Assembly (NCBI RefSeq): GCF_008386565.1
Contig: NZ_VUKA01000003.1
Coordinates: forward strand, 186,001 to 250,000
Length of the DNA stretch: 64,000 nt
Direction: 5' to 3'
Source of the DNA: Teichococcus oryzae
GTDB taxonomy: Bacteria > Pseudomonadota > Alphaproteobacteria > Acetobacterales > Acetobacteraceae
The number at the start of each line of letters is the position of its first letter. The first letter of the stretch is position 1. This document shows positions 42,461 through 50,692 of this stretch, piece by piece. Below the pieces are notes generated by a model. The model ran no database searches and was not told where the DNA came from. It saw nothing but the letters and a program-made list of their open reading frames with translations. The position numbers were made by a program, and so were the translations under genes.

Positions 42461-43428
42461 TCGCAGGCGCCCTCAGCGCCGCCGCGCTACTGCTTCCGCT
42501 GCTGGTCACGGAAGCGCCACGCGCCGAAACCATTCTTGTTTCCAACGAAAAGGACAACACCATCTCCGTGATCGACGGCGCCACGCTGAAGATCACGCAC
42601 ACCGTCGCGGTGGGGGAGCGGCCGCGCGGCATCGTGCTGTCGCGGGATGGCCGGCAGCTTTACGTCTGCGTCGGCGACAGTGACCGCATCGATGTGCTCG
42701 ACCTCGAATCCTGGAAGGTGGTGCAGCACCTGCCGAGCGGCTCCGACCCCGAGCTGCTGGCGCTGCACCCGGACGGCAAGCGCCTTTATGTCGCCAACGA
42801 GGATGACAATCTCGTCACCGTGGTGGATGTGGAGCAGCGCGCCGTGCTCACCGAGATCCCGGTGGGCGTCGAGCCGGAAGGCATGGGGCTGAGCCCGGAC
42901 GGCAAGTTCCTGGTGAACACCTCCGAAACCACCAACATGGCGCATGTGATCGACACGGACACGGGCGAGATCATCGCCAATGTTCTGGTCGGCGCCCGCC
43001 CCCGCGCAGCGGTGTGGGAAGCGGATGGCAAGCGGTTCTGGGTTTCCGCCGAGATCGGCGGCACGGTCAGCGTGATCGATGCCGCCGGGCATTCCATCGC
43101 CGGCACGGTGGAGTTCAACGTGCCCGGCGTCCCGCGGGAAGCGGTGCAGCCCGTGGGGCTGGTGTTCTCCGCCGATGGCCGGCTGGCCTATGTGGCGCTC
43201 GGCCCATCCAACCGCGTCGCCGTGGTGGACACGCGCAGCCTTGAGGTCCAGCGCTACCTGCTGGTCGGGCAAAGGGTCTGGAACGTGGCGCTGTCGCCGG
43301 ACGGCAAGCGCGTCTTCACCACCAACGGCGTCAGCAACGACATGTCGGTGATCGACACGGCGGCGCAGCGCGTGACGCATTCCGTGCCGGTGGGGCGCGC
43401 GCCCTGGGGAGTGGTGGTGAAGCCGTGA
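42445..43428 (+). CDS. PQQ-dependent catabolism-associated beta-propeller protein
   Basis: The 327-aa exported protein has a signal peptide (GALSAAALLLPLLVTEAP) and about seven YVTN-type repeats such as ILVSNEKDNTISVIDG, LYVANEDDNLVTVVDV and VFTTNGVSNDMSVIDT. It matches the beta-propeller family that occurs with PQQ-dependent alcohol oxidation genes. It overlaps the binding-protein gene by 16 bp and the ATPase gene by 4 bp, so it likely works with this ABC system in the periplasm. A role as metal- or protein-binding scaffold is inference. Confidence 0.87.
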   Translation: MPVPLIAGALSAAALLLPLLVTEAPRAETILVSNEKDNTISVIDGATLKITHTVAVGERPRGIVLSRDGRQLYVCVGDSDRIDVLDLESWKVVQHLPSGSDPELLALHPDGKRLYVANEDDNLVTVVDVEQRAVLTEIPVGVEPEGMGLSPDGKFLVNTSETTNMAHVIDTDTGEIIANVLVGARPRAAVWEADGKRFWVSAEIGGTVSVIDAAGHSIAGTVEFNVPGVPREAVQPVGLVFSADGRLAYVALGPSNRVAVVDTRSLEVQRYLLVGQRVWNVALSPDGKRVFTTNGVSNDMSVIDTAAQRVTHSVPVGRAPWGVVVKP

Positions 43429-44225
43429 GCGTGGTGGCGCCGCATCCGCTGGTGGCCGCCAGCCATGGCGCCAGCGGCGCGGCCCCGCCGGCGCTGGAGG
43501 TCAGCGGCCTTTCCCACGCCTATGGCCCGAAGCACGCTCTGCATGATGTGTCGCTGCGCGTCATGCCGGGCGAGTTCACGGTGCTGCTCGGGCCCAACGG
43601 CGCCGGCAAGAGCACGCTGTTCGCCCTGGTGACGCGGCTGTTCGACGCACGCCAGGGCAGCATCCGCATCTTCGGTGCCGAGCTTCGCCGGCATCCCGGC
43701 CAGGCGCTGGCGCAGCTCGGCGTGGTGTTCCAGCAGCCGACCCTCGATCCTGATCTCAGCCTGCGGCAGAACCTCGCCTACAGCGCCGCCCTGCATGGAC
43801 TGAGCCGTGCCGAGGGACGGCGGCGCGCCGAACAGGAGCTGGCACGGATCGGCCTGCTGGATCGCGCAGGGGACGCGGTGCGCAAGCTGTCGGGCGGGCA
43901 GCGGCGGCGGGTGGAGATGGCGCGCGCCCTGCTGACGCGCCCCCGCCTCCTGCTGATGGACGAGCCCACGGTTGGGCTGGATGCCGCCAGCCGTTCCTTT
44001 CTGCTCGGCCATGTGCGCAGGCTGTGCCGCGAGGAAGGCCTTGCCGTGCTGTGGGCCACCCACCTGATCGACGAGGTGGACGAGAATTCACGCCTCATCG
44101 TGTTGCAGGAGGGGCGGGTGCGTGCCAGCGGTGGCCTGCGGGACGTGCTGGCCGAAGGCGGCGGCGGCACGCTGCGCGAAGCCTTCGCCCGCCTCACCGA
44201 TGAAGCATGGAAAGGTGGTGCATGA
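43425..44225 (+). CDS. PQQ-dehydrogenase-associated ABC transporter ATPase
   Basis: The 266-aa ATPase has Walker A GPNGAGKSTLFAL, Q-loop VFQQPTLDPDLSLRQN, signature LSGGQRRRVEMARALL, Walker B LLLMDEPTVGLD and switch His in ATHLIDEV. The sequence is of the CcmA/NodI/ABC-2 type, which matches the ABC-2 permease encoded next. The start is a GTG overlapping the beta-propeller stop (GTGA). Related ATPases (LutE-like, PedB-like) belong to systems needed for lanthanide-dependent alcohol oxidation. Confidence 0.92.
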   Translation: MSVVAPHPLVAASHGASGAAPPALEVSGLSHAYGPKHALHDVSLRVMPGEFTVLLGPNGAGKSTLFALVTRLFDARQGSIRIFGAELRRHPGQALAQLGVVFQQPTLDPDLSLRQNLAYSAALHGLSRAEGRRRAEQELARIGLLDRAGDAVRKLSGGQRRRVEMARALLTRPRLLLMDEPTVGLDAASRSFLLGHVRRLCREEGLAVLWATHLIDEVDENSRLIVLQEGRVRASGGLRDVLAEGGGGTLREAFARLTDEAWKGGA

Positions 44226-45037
44226 GCGGCCTGCGTTATCTGCGCTGCCTGGAAGGCATCACGCGGCGGGAAGCGCTGCGCTTCCTGCAACAGCGGGGCC
44301 GCTTCTTCTCCGCGTTGGTCCGGCCCTTGGTATGGCTGCTGATCTTCGCTTCCGGCTTCCGCTTCGTGCTAGGCGTTTCCATCATCCCGCCCTACCAGAC
44401 CTATGTCATGTACGAGGAATATGTGGTGCCCGGCCTGTGCGCCATGGTGCTGCTGTTCCAGGCGATGCAGAGCAGCCTTTCCATGGTGTATGACCGGGAG
44501 ATGGGCAGCATGCGGATGCTGCTGACCAGCCCGCTGCCGCGCTGGTGGCTGCTCGGCTGCAAGCTTCTGGCCGCCGTGCTGGTGGCGGTTCTGCAAGTCT
44601 ATGCATTCCTGCTGGTGGCGTGGTTCTGGGAGGTGCGGCCGCCGCCCCTCGGCTATCTTCTGGTGCTGCCGGCGCTGCTGATGGCCGGGCTGATGCTCGG
44701 CGCGCTGGGCCTGCTGCTTTCGGCCCGCATCCGCCAGCTGGAGAACTTCGCGGGGGTGATGAACTTCGTGATCTTCCCGATGTTCTTCGCGTCTTCCGCG
44801 CTGTATCCGCTGTGGCGGGTGCGGGAAGCCAGCCCCGTCCTGTGGGCCCTGTGCCATGCCAATCCCTTCACCCATGCGGTGGAACTGATCCGCTTCGCGC
44901 TTTACGGCCGGATCGAGCCGGTTTCCGCGGCGGTCGTGGGCGGCGCGATGCTGGTGTTTGGCGCGCTGGCCGTGCTGGCCTATGATCCGGCGATCGGTGG
45001 CATCGGACGGCGCGGGGCGCCGCCAAACCCGGCATGA
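44222..45037 (+). CDS. PQQ-dehydrogenase-associated ABC-2 permease
   Basis: The 271-aa protein has about six hydrophobic segments of the ABC-2 (NodJ-like) permease type, including FVLGVSIIPPYQTYVMYEEY, LVLPALLMAGLMLGALGLLL and VMNFVIFPMFFASSALYPLW. ATG 44222 overlaps the ATPase stop (ATGA). With the ATPase it forms the membrane part of the transporter. ABC-2 permeases are usually exporters, whereas genetic work on relatives points to lanthanide import, so the direction of transport is worth attention. Confidence 0.9.
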   Translation: MSGLRYLRCLEGITRREALRFLQQRGRFFSALVRPLVWLLIFASGFRFVLGVSIIPPYQTYVMYEEYVVPGLCAMVLLFQAMQSSLSMVYDREMGSMRMLLTSPLPRWWLLGCKLLAAVLVAVLQVYAFLLVAWFWEVRPPPLGYLLVLPALLMAGLMLGALGLLLSARIRQLENFAGVMNFVIFPMFFASSALYPLWRVREASPVLWALCHANPFTHAVELIRFALYGRIEPVSAAVVGGAMLVFGALAVLAYDPAIGGIGRRGAPPNPA

Positions 45038-45669
45038 GGACCATGCGACAAAGCCTGCTGACGGTTGGCCTGGTGCTTGGCCTGCTTGGCGCCCCGGCGG
45101 CCCGGGGCGCCACCGGCAACGACCCCGACTGGCCCTGCGTGCAGCGCCTGGTGCCGGTTCTGAGCGCCGGCAGCATCTGGTCAGGCCCCGCCCTGCCGGC
45201 CGATGGCTCCTGGCGACAGGAACCGAAGGTCGCGGCGCTGGTGTCCGCCATCGCCCCCCGCGCCGTTCCGGATGCCGAAGGCGTGCGGGCGATCGAGGGC
45301 TTCGCCGCGCCGCTGGATGCCGAGGCACGGCGCCGCCTGTTGCCCATGGCGGTGTCCGGCACGCTGGCGGAAACCAACCGGACGCGCAGCGGGCTGATCG
45401 AATCCATCCGCGGCTTCGCGCGCCGCCAGCGCGGCCTGGCCGAAACGGTGCGCCAGTTGTCCGAGCAGCTGGACGCCATGGACCCCGAGGCCAAGGGAGA
45501 AGCCGCGGCACGGCGGGAGGAGCTGCAGCAGCGGCTGTTTTTCGCCACCAAGACCTTCCAGGATGCCGAGCGGACCATGCGCTACATGTGCGAGGCGCCT
45601 GTGCGGCTGGAAGCCCGCTTCGGCGCCTATGCGCGCGCCTTCCAGGCGGCGCTGCCCGAAGCGCCGTGA
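45034..45669 (+). CDS. Unknown exported protein of the quinoprotein/ABC operon
   Basis: I do not recognise the family. The 211-aa protein begins with a signal peptide (QSLLTVGLVLGLLGAPAARG) and is mostly helical, with long charged heptad-like stretches (RQRGLAETVRQLSEQLDAMD, AARREELQQRLFFATKTF) that may form a coiled coil. Two cysteines (WPCVQRL and YMCEAPVR) could make a disulfide joining the ends. The ATG overlaps the permease stop (ATGA), so it is co-translated with the ABC system and probably acts with it in the periplasm. Confidence 0.8.
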   Translation: MRTMRQSLLTVGLVLGLLGAPAARGATGNDPDWPCVQRLVPVLSAGSIWSGPALPADGSWRQEPKVAALVSAIAPRAVPDAEGVRAIEGFAAPLDAEARRRLLPMAVSGTLAETNRTRSGLIESIRGFARRQRGLAETVRQLSEQLDAMDPEAKGEAAARREELQQRLFFATKTFQDAERTMRYMCEAPVRLEARFGAYARAFQAALPEAP

Positions 45670-45678
45670 CAAGCCCTT

Positions 45679-45696
45679 CCCCGGCCGGCGCCGGGG
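45679..45696. terminator. Hairpin between convergent operons
   Basis: CCCCGGC (45679-45685) and GCCGGGG (45690-45696) form a 7-bp stem with a 4-nt loop in the 28-bp gap between the convergent stops at 45669 and 45698. It probably terminates both transcripts. Confidence 0.6.
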
Positions 45697-45697
45697 C

Positions 45698-46249
45698 TCA
45701 GGGCATGCCCGGCGCCGGCCGCAGCTCCTCCGTGGGCAGGCCGGCGGCTTCCCAGCCATCGGTGCCGTCACGATACCACCGCACCGCAGTCCAGCCCCAT
45801 TGCACGGCGCGCAACGCGGCATTCCAGCTCATCCAGCAATCCGACAGGCAGTAGAACACCACCGGCCTGTCACGGCCGCCGCCGGCCATTGTCATCAACG
45901 TCCCGCGCAGCCAGGCTTCCTGCGCAGGCGTGATGGTGCCGCGCCCCACCTCCGGCAGCCACAGGCTTCCGGGGATGCCGAGGCGTGGCGCCGGCCGCCA
46001 CAGGCTGTTGTCAGGCAGGCCCTCAGGGCGCCGCGCCACCGGCAGGACGTCGATCCACACGGCCATGCCCTGGCGCCACAGCGCCTCGGCCTCCGGCGTG
46101 TCCAGGGTCACCGCGCCCGGCACCCATGCCGGCGTCGGCGCGCGATATTCCCCCATCCTGAAGCCATCCGGCACAGGAACAGGCTCGGCCCGGGCGATGG
46201 CCATCCAGGCCGGCAGCAGCAGCAAGGCCAGCCGCCGCCCAGGCATCAT
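45698..46249 (-). CDS. PQQ-dependent catabolism-associated CXXCW-motif protein
   Basis: The 183-aa exported protein has a signal peptide (RLALLLLPAWMAIARA) and a rhodanese-like fold ending with FYCLSDCWMSWNAA. The two cysteines (Cys134, Cys138) precede the Trp, with three residues between them. The family is a regular companion of PQQ-dependent alcohol dehydrogenases. It overlaps the xoxJ-like gene by 4 bp (ATGA) and is the last gene of the minus-strand run xoxF, cytochrome c, xoxJ. The active-site Cys suggests sulfur or thiol chemistry, perhaps with the SoxYZ-like carrier, but this is not established. Confidence 0.85.
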   Translation of the reverse strand: MMPGRRLALLLLPAWMAIARAEPVPVPDGFRMGEYRAPTPAWVPGAVTLDTPEAEALWRQGMAVWIDVLPVARRPEGLPDNSLWRPAPRLGIPGSLWLPEVGRGTITPAQEAWLRGTLMTMAGGGRDRPVVFYCLSDCWMSWNAALRAVQWGWTAVRWYRDGTDGWEAAGLPTEELRPAPGMP

Positions 46250-47064
46250 GGCGTGCCGGGGGCGATCCGCCCGCTGGCATCCAGGACCGGCACCCCGTAT
46301 TCGCGCAGCACCGCGCCGATCTCAGTCTGCTTGTCGCGGATGGCGGCGTTGATGCGCCGCCGCCATTGCGGCTCGTTGGCGCGCACACCCATGGTGATGC
46401 GGTAATCCATGCGCGCCGCCCCGGGCGCGCTCGGCAAGGCGCGCATCGCCAGTGGCAGGCGCTGCACATGGATCTGGTAGCCGGCGATCGGCCCCCAGAC
46501 CAGCGCCACGTCCAGTTCCCCCGCCGCCACGTCCCGCAGCATCTGGGACGCCGGAGACTCCACCCGCGTATCCACGGCCAGGGCGTAGGAGCGGGTGCGG
46601 TCCAGCAACCCGTTGCGCAGCAGCAGATCGACCGGCGGCGTCCGCGCCACCACGCCGAAGCGGAGCTTGCGCAGCGAGGGGTCGCTGAAATCCTCCGGCG
46701 GCGCCGCATCCTTGCGGAACACCGCCACATAGGTGGTGTGGTAATAAGGGTTGGTGTTCTGCATGAGCTCGTCGGAAGCGACGGTCCCCATCACCAGGTC
46801 GCAGCGGCGCAGGCCCAGCGTGTTGCGCACGAAGCCCTGCACCTGCGGAAAGAAGACGGTGCGGACCGGCAGGCCCAGCGCCTCCCCCAGCAGCAGGGCG
46901 ATGCGGTTCTCGAACCCTTCGCCGCGTTCGTTGGAGAAAGGCAGGTTGGCGGGATCGGCGCAAACGCGCAGTTCGTCCGGCGGCACCAGCTCCGCCGTTT
47001 GCGCCCGGACCGCCGCCGGCGCGAAGCCGGCGAGCACCAGCGCCGCGGCCAGGAATGCGCGCAT
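46246..47064 (-). CDS. xoxJ: XoxJ/MoxJ-like quinoprotein-associated periplasmic binding protein
   Basis: The 272-aa protein has a signal peptide (LAAALVLAGFAPAAVRAQ) and a type-II periplasmic-binding fold: LRVCADPANLPFSNERGEGF, NRIALLLGEALGLPV and VMGTVASDEL. It matches the MxaJ/XoxJ family, which is required for methanol dehydrogenase activity, perhaps in activation or assembly rather than transport. It lies 2 bp from the cytochrome gene in the order xoxF-cytochrome-xoxJ, the standard XoxFGJ arrangement. Confidence 0.9.
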   Translation of the reverse strand: MRAFLAAALVLAGFAPAAVRAQTAELVPPDELRVCADPANLPFSNERGEGFENRIALLLGEALGLPVRTVFFPQVQGFVRNTLGLRRCDLVMGTVASDELMQNTNPYYHTTYVAVFRKDAAPPEDFSDPSLRKLRFGVVARTPPVDLLLRNGLLDRTRSYALAVDTRVESPASQMLRDVAAGELDVALVWGPIAGYQIHVQRLPLAMRALPSAPGAARMDYRITMGVRANEPQWRRRINAAIRDKQTEIGAVLREYGVPVLDASGRIAPGTP

Positions 47065-47066
47065 GG

Positions 47067-47486
47067 CTAATTCGCCATCCGTTGCGGCCGGCCGGGACCG
47101 ATGGCGCCATCCGAGCGGGCCTTCAGATAGGCGTAGATGTCCTCGATGTAGAGAACCACATCCTCGACTTGGCCGAACGGCGGCATGACGCTCTGCTGCG
47201 AGGAGGTGACGTTCTGCCGGCCGTTGATCACCACCTCCATGAACTGCTCATGCGACAGGCGCTTCAGCGATTCCGTCAGGTTCGGCGCGAAGCTGCTGCC
47301 GGCGCCGTCCTGGCCATGGCAACGTTCGCAGGCATTGCCGTAGCGCCGATAGCCATTGTAAGTGCCGCGATCGACCTTTCCATCCTGGACCTGGTAAGGC
47401 TTGTCCTCGGCATGGGCCGGTTGTTGCGTGGCCATTCCCAAGGCCAGGGTGATCGCCCCGGCGGCCAGCATCCCTGCAAACCTCAT
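47067..47486 (-). CDS. xoxG: c-type cytochrome, XoxG/PedF-like electron acceptor
   Basis: The 139-aa protein starts at ATG 47486 with GGAGACG upstream. It has a signal peptide (MRFAGMLAAGAITLALGMAT) and one haem-binding CERCHG motif (Cys53, Cys56, His57), with a likely axial Met in SVMPPFG. It matches cytochrome c-550 of the PedF/XoxG type, the partner that takes electrons from XoxF. It lies between xoxF and xoxJ. A hairpin at 47519-47549 separates it from xoxF, which may set different expression levels. Confidence 0.88.
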   Translation of the reverse strand: MRFAGMLAAGAITLALGMATQQPAHAEDKPYQVQDGKVDRGTYNGYRRYGNACERCHGQDGAGSSFAPNLTESLKRLSHEQFMEVVINGRQNVTSSQQSVMPPFGQVEDVVLYIEDIYAYLKARSDGAIGPGRPQRMAN

Positions 47487-47518
47487 CAATTCACGTCTCC
47501 ATCCGATTCCAGAACAAG

Positions 47519-47549
47519 GCGGGCCGGCCCCTGAGGGGAACCGGCCCGC
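47519..47549. terminator. Hairpin between xoxF and the cytochrome gene
   Basis: A 9-bp stem (GCGGGCCGG 47519-47527, CCGGCCCGC 47541-47549) is continued inwards by CCCC/GGGG, with a 2-nt bulge. On the minus strand it is followed by CTTGTTCT. It could partially terminate after xoxF or protect its mRNA, giving more xoxF than xoxG/xoxJ. Confidence 0.6.
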
Positions 47550-47580
47550 GGCAGATCCTGAGGCCCTTGCGAAGAACGGT

Positions 47581-49365
47581 TCAGTTGGGCAGCGCGAACA
47601 CGGTCAGCACACCGCCCAGCTGGGTGTAGTTGGCCAGCGACCGGTAGGCACCGGCCGCGCCCAGGCCCTCTGTGTCGCCCTGCAGGCCGGCCGCCATGCC
47701 GATGCCGGCCCAGCCGCCGACGCCGGACAGCACGGCGATGTATTGCTTGCCGTTATGGGTATAGGTGTTGACGTTGCCGATGATGCCCGAAGGCGTGCGG
47801 TAGCTGAACAGTTCCTTGCCGTCCCTCACATCCACCGCCTTCAGATAGCCTTCCAGCGTGCCGTAGAAGACAATGTCACCCGCCGTCGCCAGCGCGCCCG
47901 ACCAGACGGAGAAGCGTTCCGGCTTGCTCCACAGGATCTTGCCCTCGCTGGCGTCCCAGGCAATGAAATTGCCCATGTGCTGCGCGCCCTTGGGCGGGAA
48001 CATCGACAGGGTGGCGCCGACATAGGGCTGGCCGGCCGTGTAGGACACGCGGAACGGCTCGTAATCCATGCACACATGGTTGGTCGGCACATAGAAGTGG
48101 CTGGTGCGCGGCGAGAAGGCAGCCGGCTGCTGGTCCTTGGTGCCGAGCGCCGCCGGGCAGATGTTCTGGGTGTTGGTGTCCTCGCCGCCCTGGCGGGTCG
48201 AGAACTCCTTCACCACCTCCGGGCGCCCGGTCTGCATGTCCACCTTGGTGGCCCAGTTCACCACCGGGTCGAACTTCTCGGCGACCAGCAGCTCGCCCGT
48301 TTCGCGGTTCAGCGTGTAGCCGAAGCCGTTGCGGTCGAAATGTACCAGCGCCTTCACCGGCCGCCCGCGCACATTGATGTCGGACAGGATCATCTCGTTG
48401 ACGCCGTCATAATCCCACTCGTCATGCGGCGTCATCTGATAGACCCATTTCGCCTGCCCGGTCGTGGCATCGCGGGCGAAGATGGTCATCGACCATTTGT
48501 TGTCGCCGGGGCGCTGCGCCGGATTCCAGGTGCCTGGGTTGCCGCTGCCGTAATAGACCAGGTTCAGCTCGGGATCGTAGGAGAACCAGCCCCAGGTGGT
48601 GCCGCCGCCGATCTTCCACTGGTCGCCTTCCCAGCTTTGCAGGGAGCTGTTGGGGCCGACCGGCTTGCCGAGGCTGGTGGTTTTCTGCGGATCGAACAGG
48701 ATCTCGTTGTCGGGCCCGACCGAATAGGCCCGCCAGGCCATCGAGCCGTCCTTCAGGTTGTAGGCGGTGACATGGCCGCGGACGCCGAACTCGCCGCCGC
48801 TGATGCCCACCAGCACCTTGTCGCCGAACACCATCGGCGCGGCGGTCATGGTTTCGCCCTTCCCCGGGTCGCCATTCGTCACGGACCAGGCGACCTTGCC
48901 GGTCTTGGCGTCCAGCGCGACGACCTTGGCATCCGCCTGTGCCAGGATGATCTTGCCGTCGCCATAGGAAACGCCGCGGTTGACGGTGTCGCAGCACATC
49001 ACGGCGATGACGCTCGGGTCCTGGCTCGGCTCATAGCGCCAGACGATCTTGCCCGGCTCCTTCAGGTCGAGCGCGAAGACCTTGTTGGGAAAGGGCGTGT
49101 GAATATACATCATGTCGCCCAGCACCAGCGGGCCGCCTTCATGGCCGCGCAGGACGCCGGTGGAGAAGCTCCAGCTTGGCCGGAGCTGCGCCACGTTGTC
49201 CCGGGTGATCTGGTTCAGCTCGCTGTAGCGGTGATTGGCATAGTTGCCGGTCGGCATGACCCACTGATTGGGGTCCCGCTGCAGCCGCAGCAATTCCTCA
49301 TTGGCGCTGGCGCCGCTGATGCAGAGGCCCAAGGCCGCTGCCGACACAGCGATTTTCCTGAACAT
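47581..49365 (-). CDS. xoxF: XoxF, lanthanide-dependent PQQ methanol dehydrogenase
   Basis: The 594-aa protein has a signal peptide ([19 protein letters not shown]) and the eight-bladed propeller of PQQ alcohol dehydrogenases. The adjacent cysteines of the disulfide ring are Cys124-Cys125 in [11 protein letters not shown], a metal-ligand Glu lies in SGGEFGVRG (about 192), and Asn in [10 protein letters not shown] (about 276). In [11 protein letters not shown] the catalytic Asp318 is followed two residues later by Asp320, the extra aspartate that marks lanthanide-binding XoxF; calcium enzymes (MxaF) have Ala there. The start at 49365 is favoured because GGAAGG lies about 9 nt upstream; ATG 49374 is too close to it. 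It oxidises methanol to formaldehyde or formate in the periplasm. Confidence 0.96.
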   Translation of the reverse strand: MFRKIAVSAAALGLCISGASANEELLRLQRDPNQWVMPTGNYANHRYSELNQITRDNVAQLRPSWSFSTGVLRGHEGGPLVLGDMMYIHTPFPNKVFALDLKEPGKIVWRYEPSQDPSVIAVMCCDTVNRGVSYGDGKIILAQADAKVVALDAKTGKVAWSVTNGDPGKGETMTAAPMVFGDKVLVGISGGEFGVRGHVTAYNLKDGSMAWRAYSVGPDNEILFDPQKTTSLGKPVGPNSSLQSWEGDQWKIGGGTTWGWFSYDPELNLVYYGSGNPGTWNPAQRPGDNKWSMTIFARDATTGQAKWVYQMTPHDEWDYDGVNEMILSDINVRGRPVKALVHFDRNGFGYTLNRETGELLVAEKFDPVVNWATKVDMQTGRPEVVKEFSTRQGGEDTNTQNICPAALGTKDQQPAAFSPRTSHFYVPTNHVCMDYEPFRVSYTAGQPYVGATLSMFPPKGAQHMGNFIAWDASEGKILWSKPERFSVWSGALATAGDIVFYGTLEGYLKAVDVRDGKELFSYRTPSGIIGNVNTYTHNGKQYIAVLSGVGGWAGIGMAAGLQGDTEGLGAAGAYRSLANYTQLGGVLTVFALPN

Positions 49366-49661
49366 GGCTGCCATCCCTTCCGCCAAGGGTCGGCCGCGCG
49401 GCCGCCCGACGTTGCTTCTTGGTGTTGTGGGCGTCCGACGATCCCCGCGGGTCCTCAAGCCACCCGCCACCCGGAACAGGAAAGATGCCGCCCGCCGGAA
49501 TGGTATGGTGCTTTTGCGGAAAGCAGCAAGACTAAAGCGAAACCAAAACGACCTGCCGCGCGGTCAGGGCCGAAACCCCTTCCACGGATAGCCCGCTTTG
49601 CGACATTGCAGCGCAGCAAACGAGCTTCATGCTCGTGGCGAGTTGCTTGCGGCGGCACCCT
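49366..49661. other. xoxF upstream region
   Basis: This stretch between xoxF and the small exported-protein gene holds the xoxF promoter and 5' leader. A perfect 14-bp palindrome CGGCCGCGCGGCCG lies at 49391-49404, about 25 bp before the xoxF start. TTTGC (49597-49601) and GCAAA (49616-49620) form short inverted arms further upstream. The A/T-richer segment around 49500-49560 is the likeliest core-promoter site, but I cannot fix a -35/-10 pair. No coding sequence is supported here. Confidence 0.5.
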
Positions 49662-49865
49662 TCAGATCGGCGTCTTGCGGGCCGCGCGCGGCTGGCAGCG
49701 CCATTCGGCGACGCGGTAGCCGGGATGCTGGAGGGCCCATTCCACTGCCCGGAACTGCCCCTGCGTCAGGCAGCCGGTCAGGGATTCTCCCGCGGCCTGC
49801 GGCCATTCCTCGCGGCAGGCCGCGGGCGCGGACAACAGGCAGACGGTCAGGATGAGGTCGATCAT
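49662..49865 (-). CDS. Small exported protein of the xoxF cluster (unknown)
   Basis: The 67-aa protein starts with a short hydrophobic leader (MIDLILTVCLLSAPAA) followed by CREEWPQ, TGCLTQGQ and VAEWRCQPR. Three cysteines in or after the leader and several tryptophans suggest a small disulfide-bonded periplasmic protein. I do not recognise the family. It lies between xoxF and the divergent exported-protein genes, so a link with XoxF is suggested by position only. Confidence 0.6.
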   Translation of the reverse strand: MIDLILTVCLLSAPAACREEWPQAAGESLTGCLTQGQFRAVEWALQHPGYRVAEWRCQPRAARKTPI

Positions 49866-50023
49866 GGCATTTCCGCTCGGGCTCGGGGCAACAGGATGGA
49901 ACAGGCCGGCATCCGCGATTCCGATCCCGACCGTGGCACATGCAAGCTGGCCGAATCGATGGCAGAATGGATGATGCTGGCCGCAAGTCTGGCCTTGTAT
50001 CCTGCGGGGAGGAACAGAAAACG

Positions 50024-50692
50024 GTGCCCATCACCAGACGCATGGCCTTGTTGCTGGCCACCGCATGCCCGGCATACCGCAGCATCGCCGCCGAGGTTCC
50101 GCCGCTCAGCCCGGCGCAGATCGCCTTGTTCGAAACGCCGCACCTCGCCTCCATCAAGCAGCCGACACGGCTAAGCTATGCCTTCCGGCGCGAGGAAGCG
50201 GGACGCGCGCCGGTGGATGACAGGATCGTCCTGGAAGTGCGGCGCGTCTCGGACGATGGGCGCCACGATGTTCACGCCGAATTCCTGACCGGCGACCGCC
50301 GGATCAACTACCCGCCGGCGCTGGGTTTCAAGGGAAATCCGCTGTTGTTGTTCGCGCTGGACCGGGAGAGCCGCGAGCTTGCCTCGGCGACGGGCGGCTC
50401 CATGAACTGGTTCCGCGGGCGCTTCCGCCGTGCCCTGGTGGATGAAGCGGAAACGCTGCAGGAACAGGTGAAGCTTGCCGCCCTGCCGCACGCCGTTGCC
50501 GCCCAGCGCATCATTGTCATGCCCTATGGCGGCGAGCCGCGGGCGCGGCGCTTCCAGGGCCTGCGCTATGACTTCGTGCTTTCCGGCGCGGTGCCTGGCG
50601 GAATCTTGCAGATGCTCACCACCGTGCCGGCGGCGGAGGACGGGCCCGCCATGGCCGAATCCATCACCTATTCCGGGAGTGAAGCATTGTGA
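50024..50692 (+). CDS. Unknown exported protein of the xoxF cluster
   Basis: A GTG at 50024 with GGGGAGGA about 10 nt upstream gives 222 aa; ATG 50042 is an alternative. The start (RRMALLLATACPAYRSIA) is a signal peptide. The mature part has many short beta-like stretches (RIVLEVRRVSD, QRIIVMPYGGEP, LRYDFVLSGAVPGGIL) and no cysteine. I do not recognise the family. The next exported-protein gene overlaps it by 4 bp, so the two are co-translated. Divergent from the small exported gene beside xoxF. Confidence 0.72.
   Translation: MPITRRMALLLATACPAYRSIAAEVPPLSPAQIALFETPHLASIKQPTRLSYAFRREEAGRAPVDDRIVLEVRRVSDDGRHDVHAEFLTGDRRINYPPALGFKGNPLLLFALDRESRELASATGGSMNWFRGRFRRALVDEAETLQEQVKLAALPHAVAAQRIIVMPYGGEPRARRFQGLRYDFVLSGAVPGGILQMLTTVPAAEDGPAMAESITYSGSEAL

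Noticed and set aside
47401-49719. Plus-strand frame of 772 codons opposite xoxF
   Set aside because: Shadow frame of a clearly coding minus-strand gene; no domain or signal peptide.
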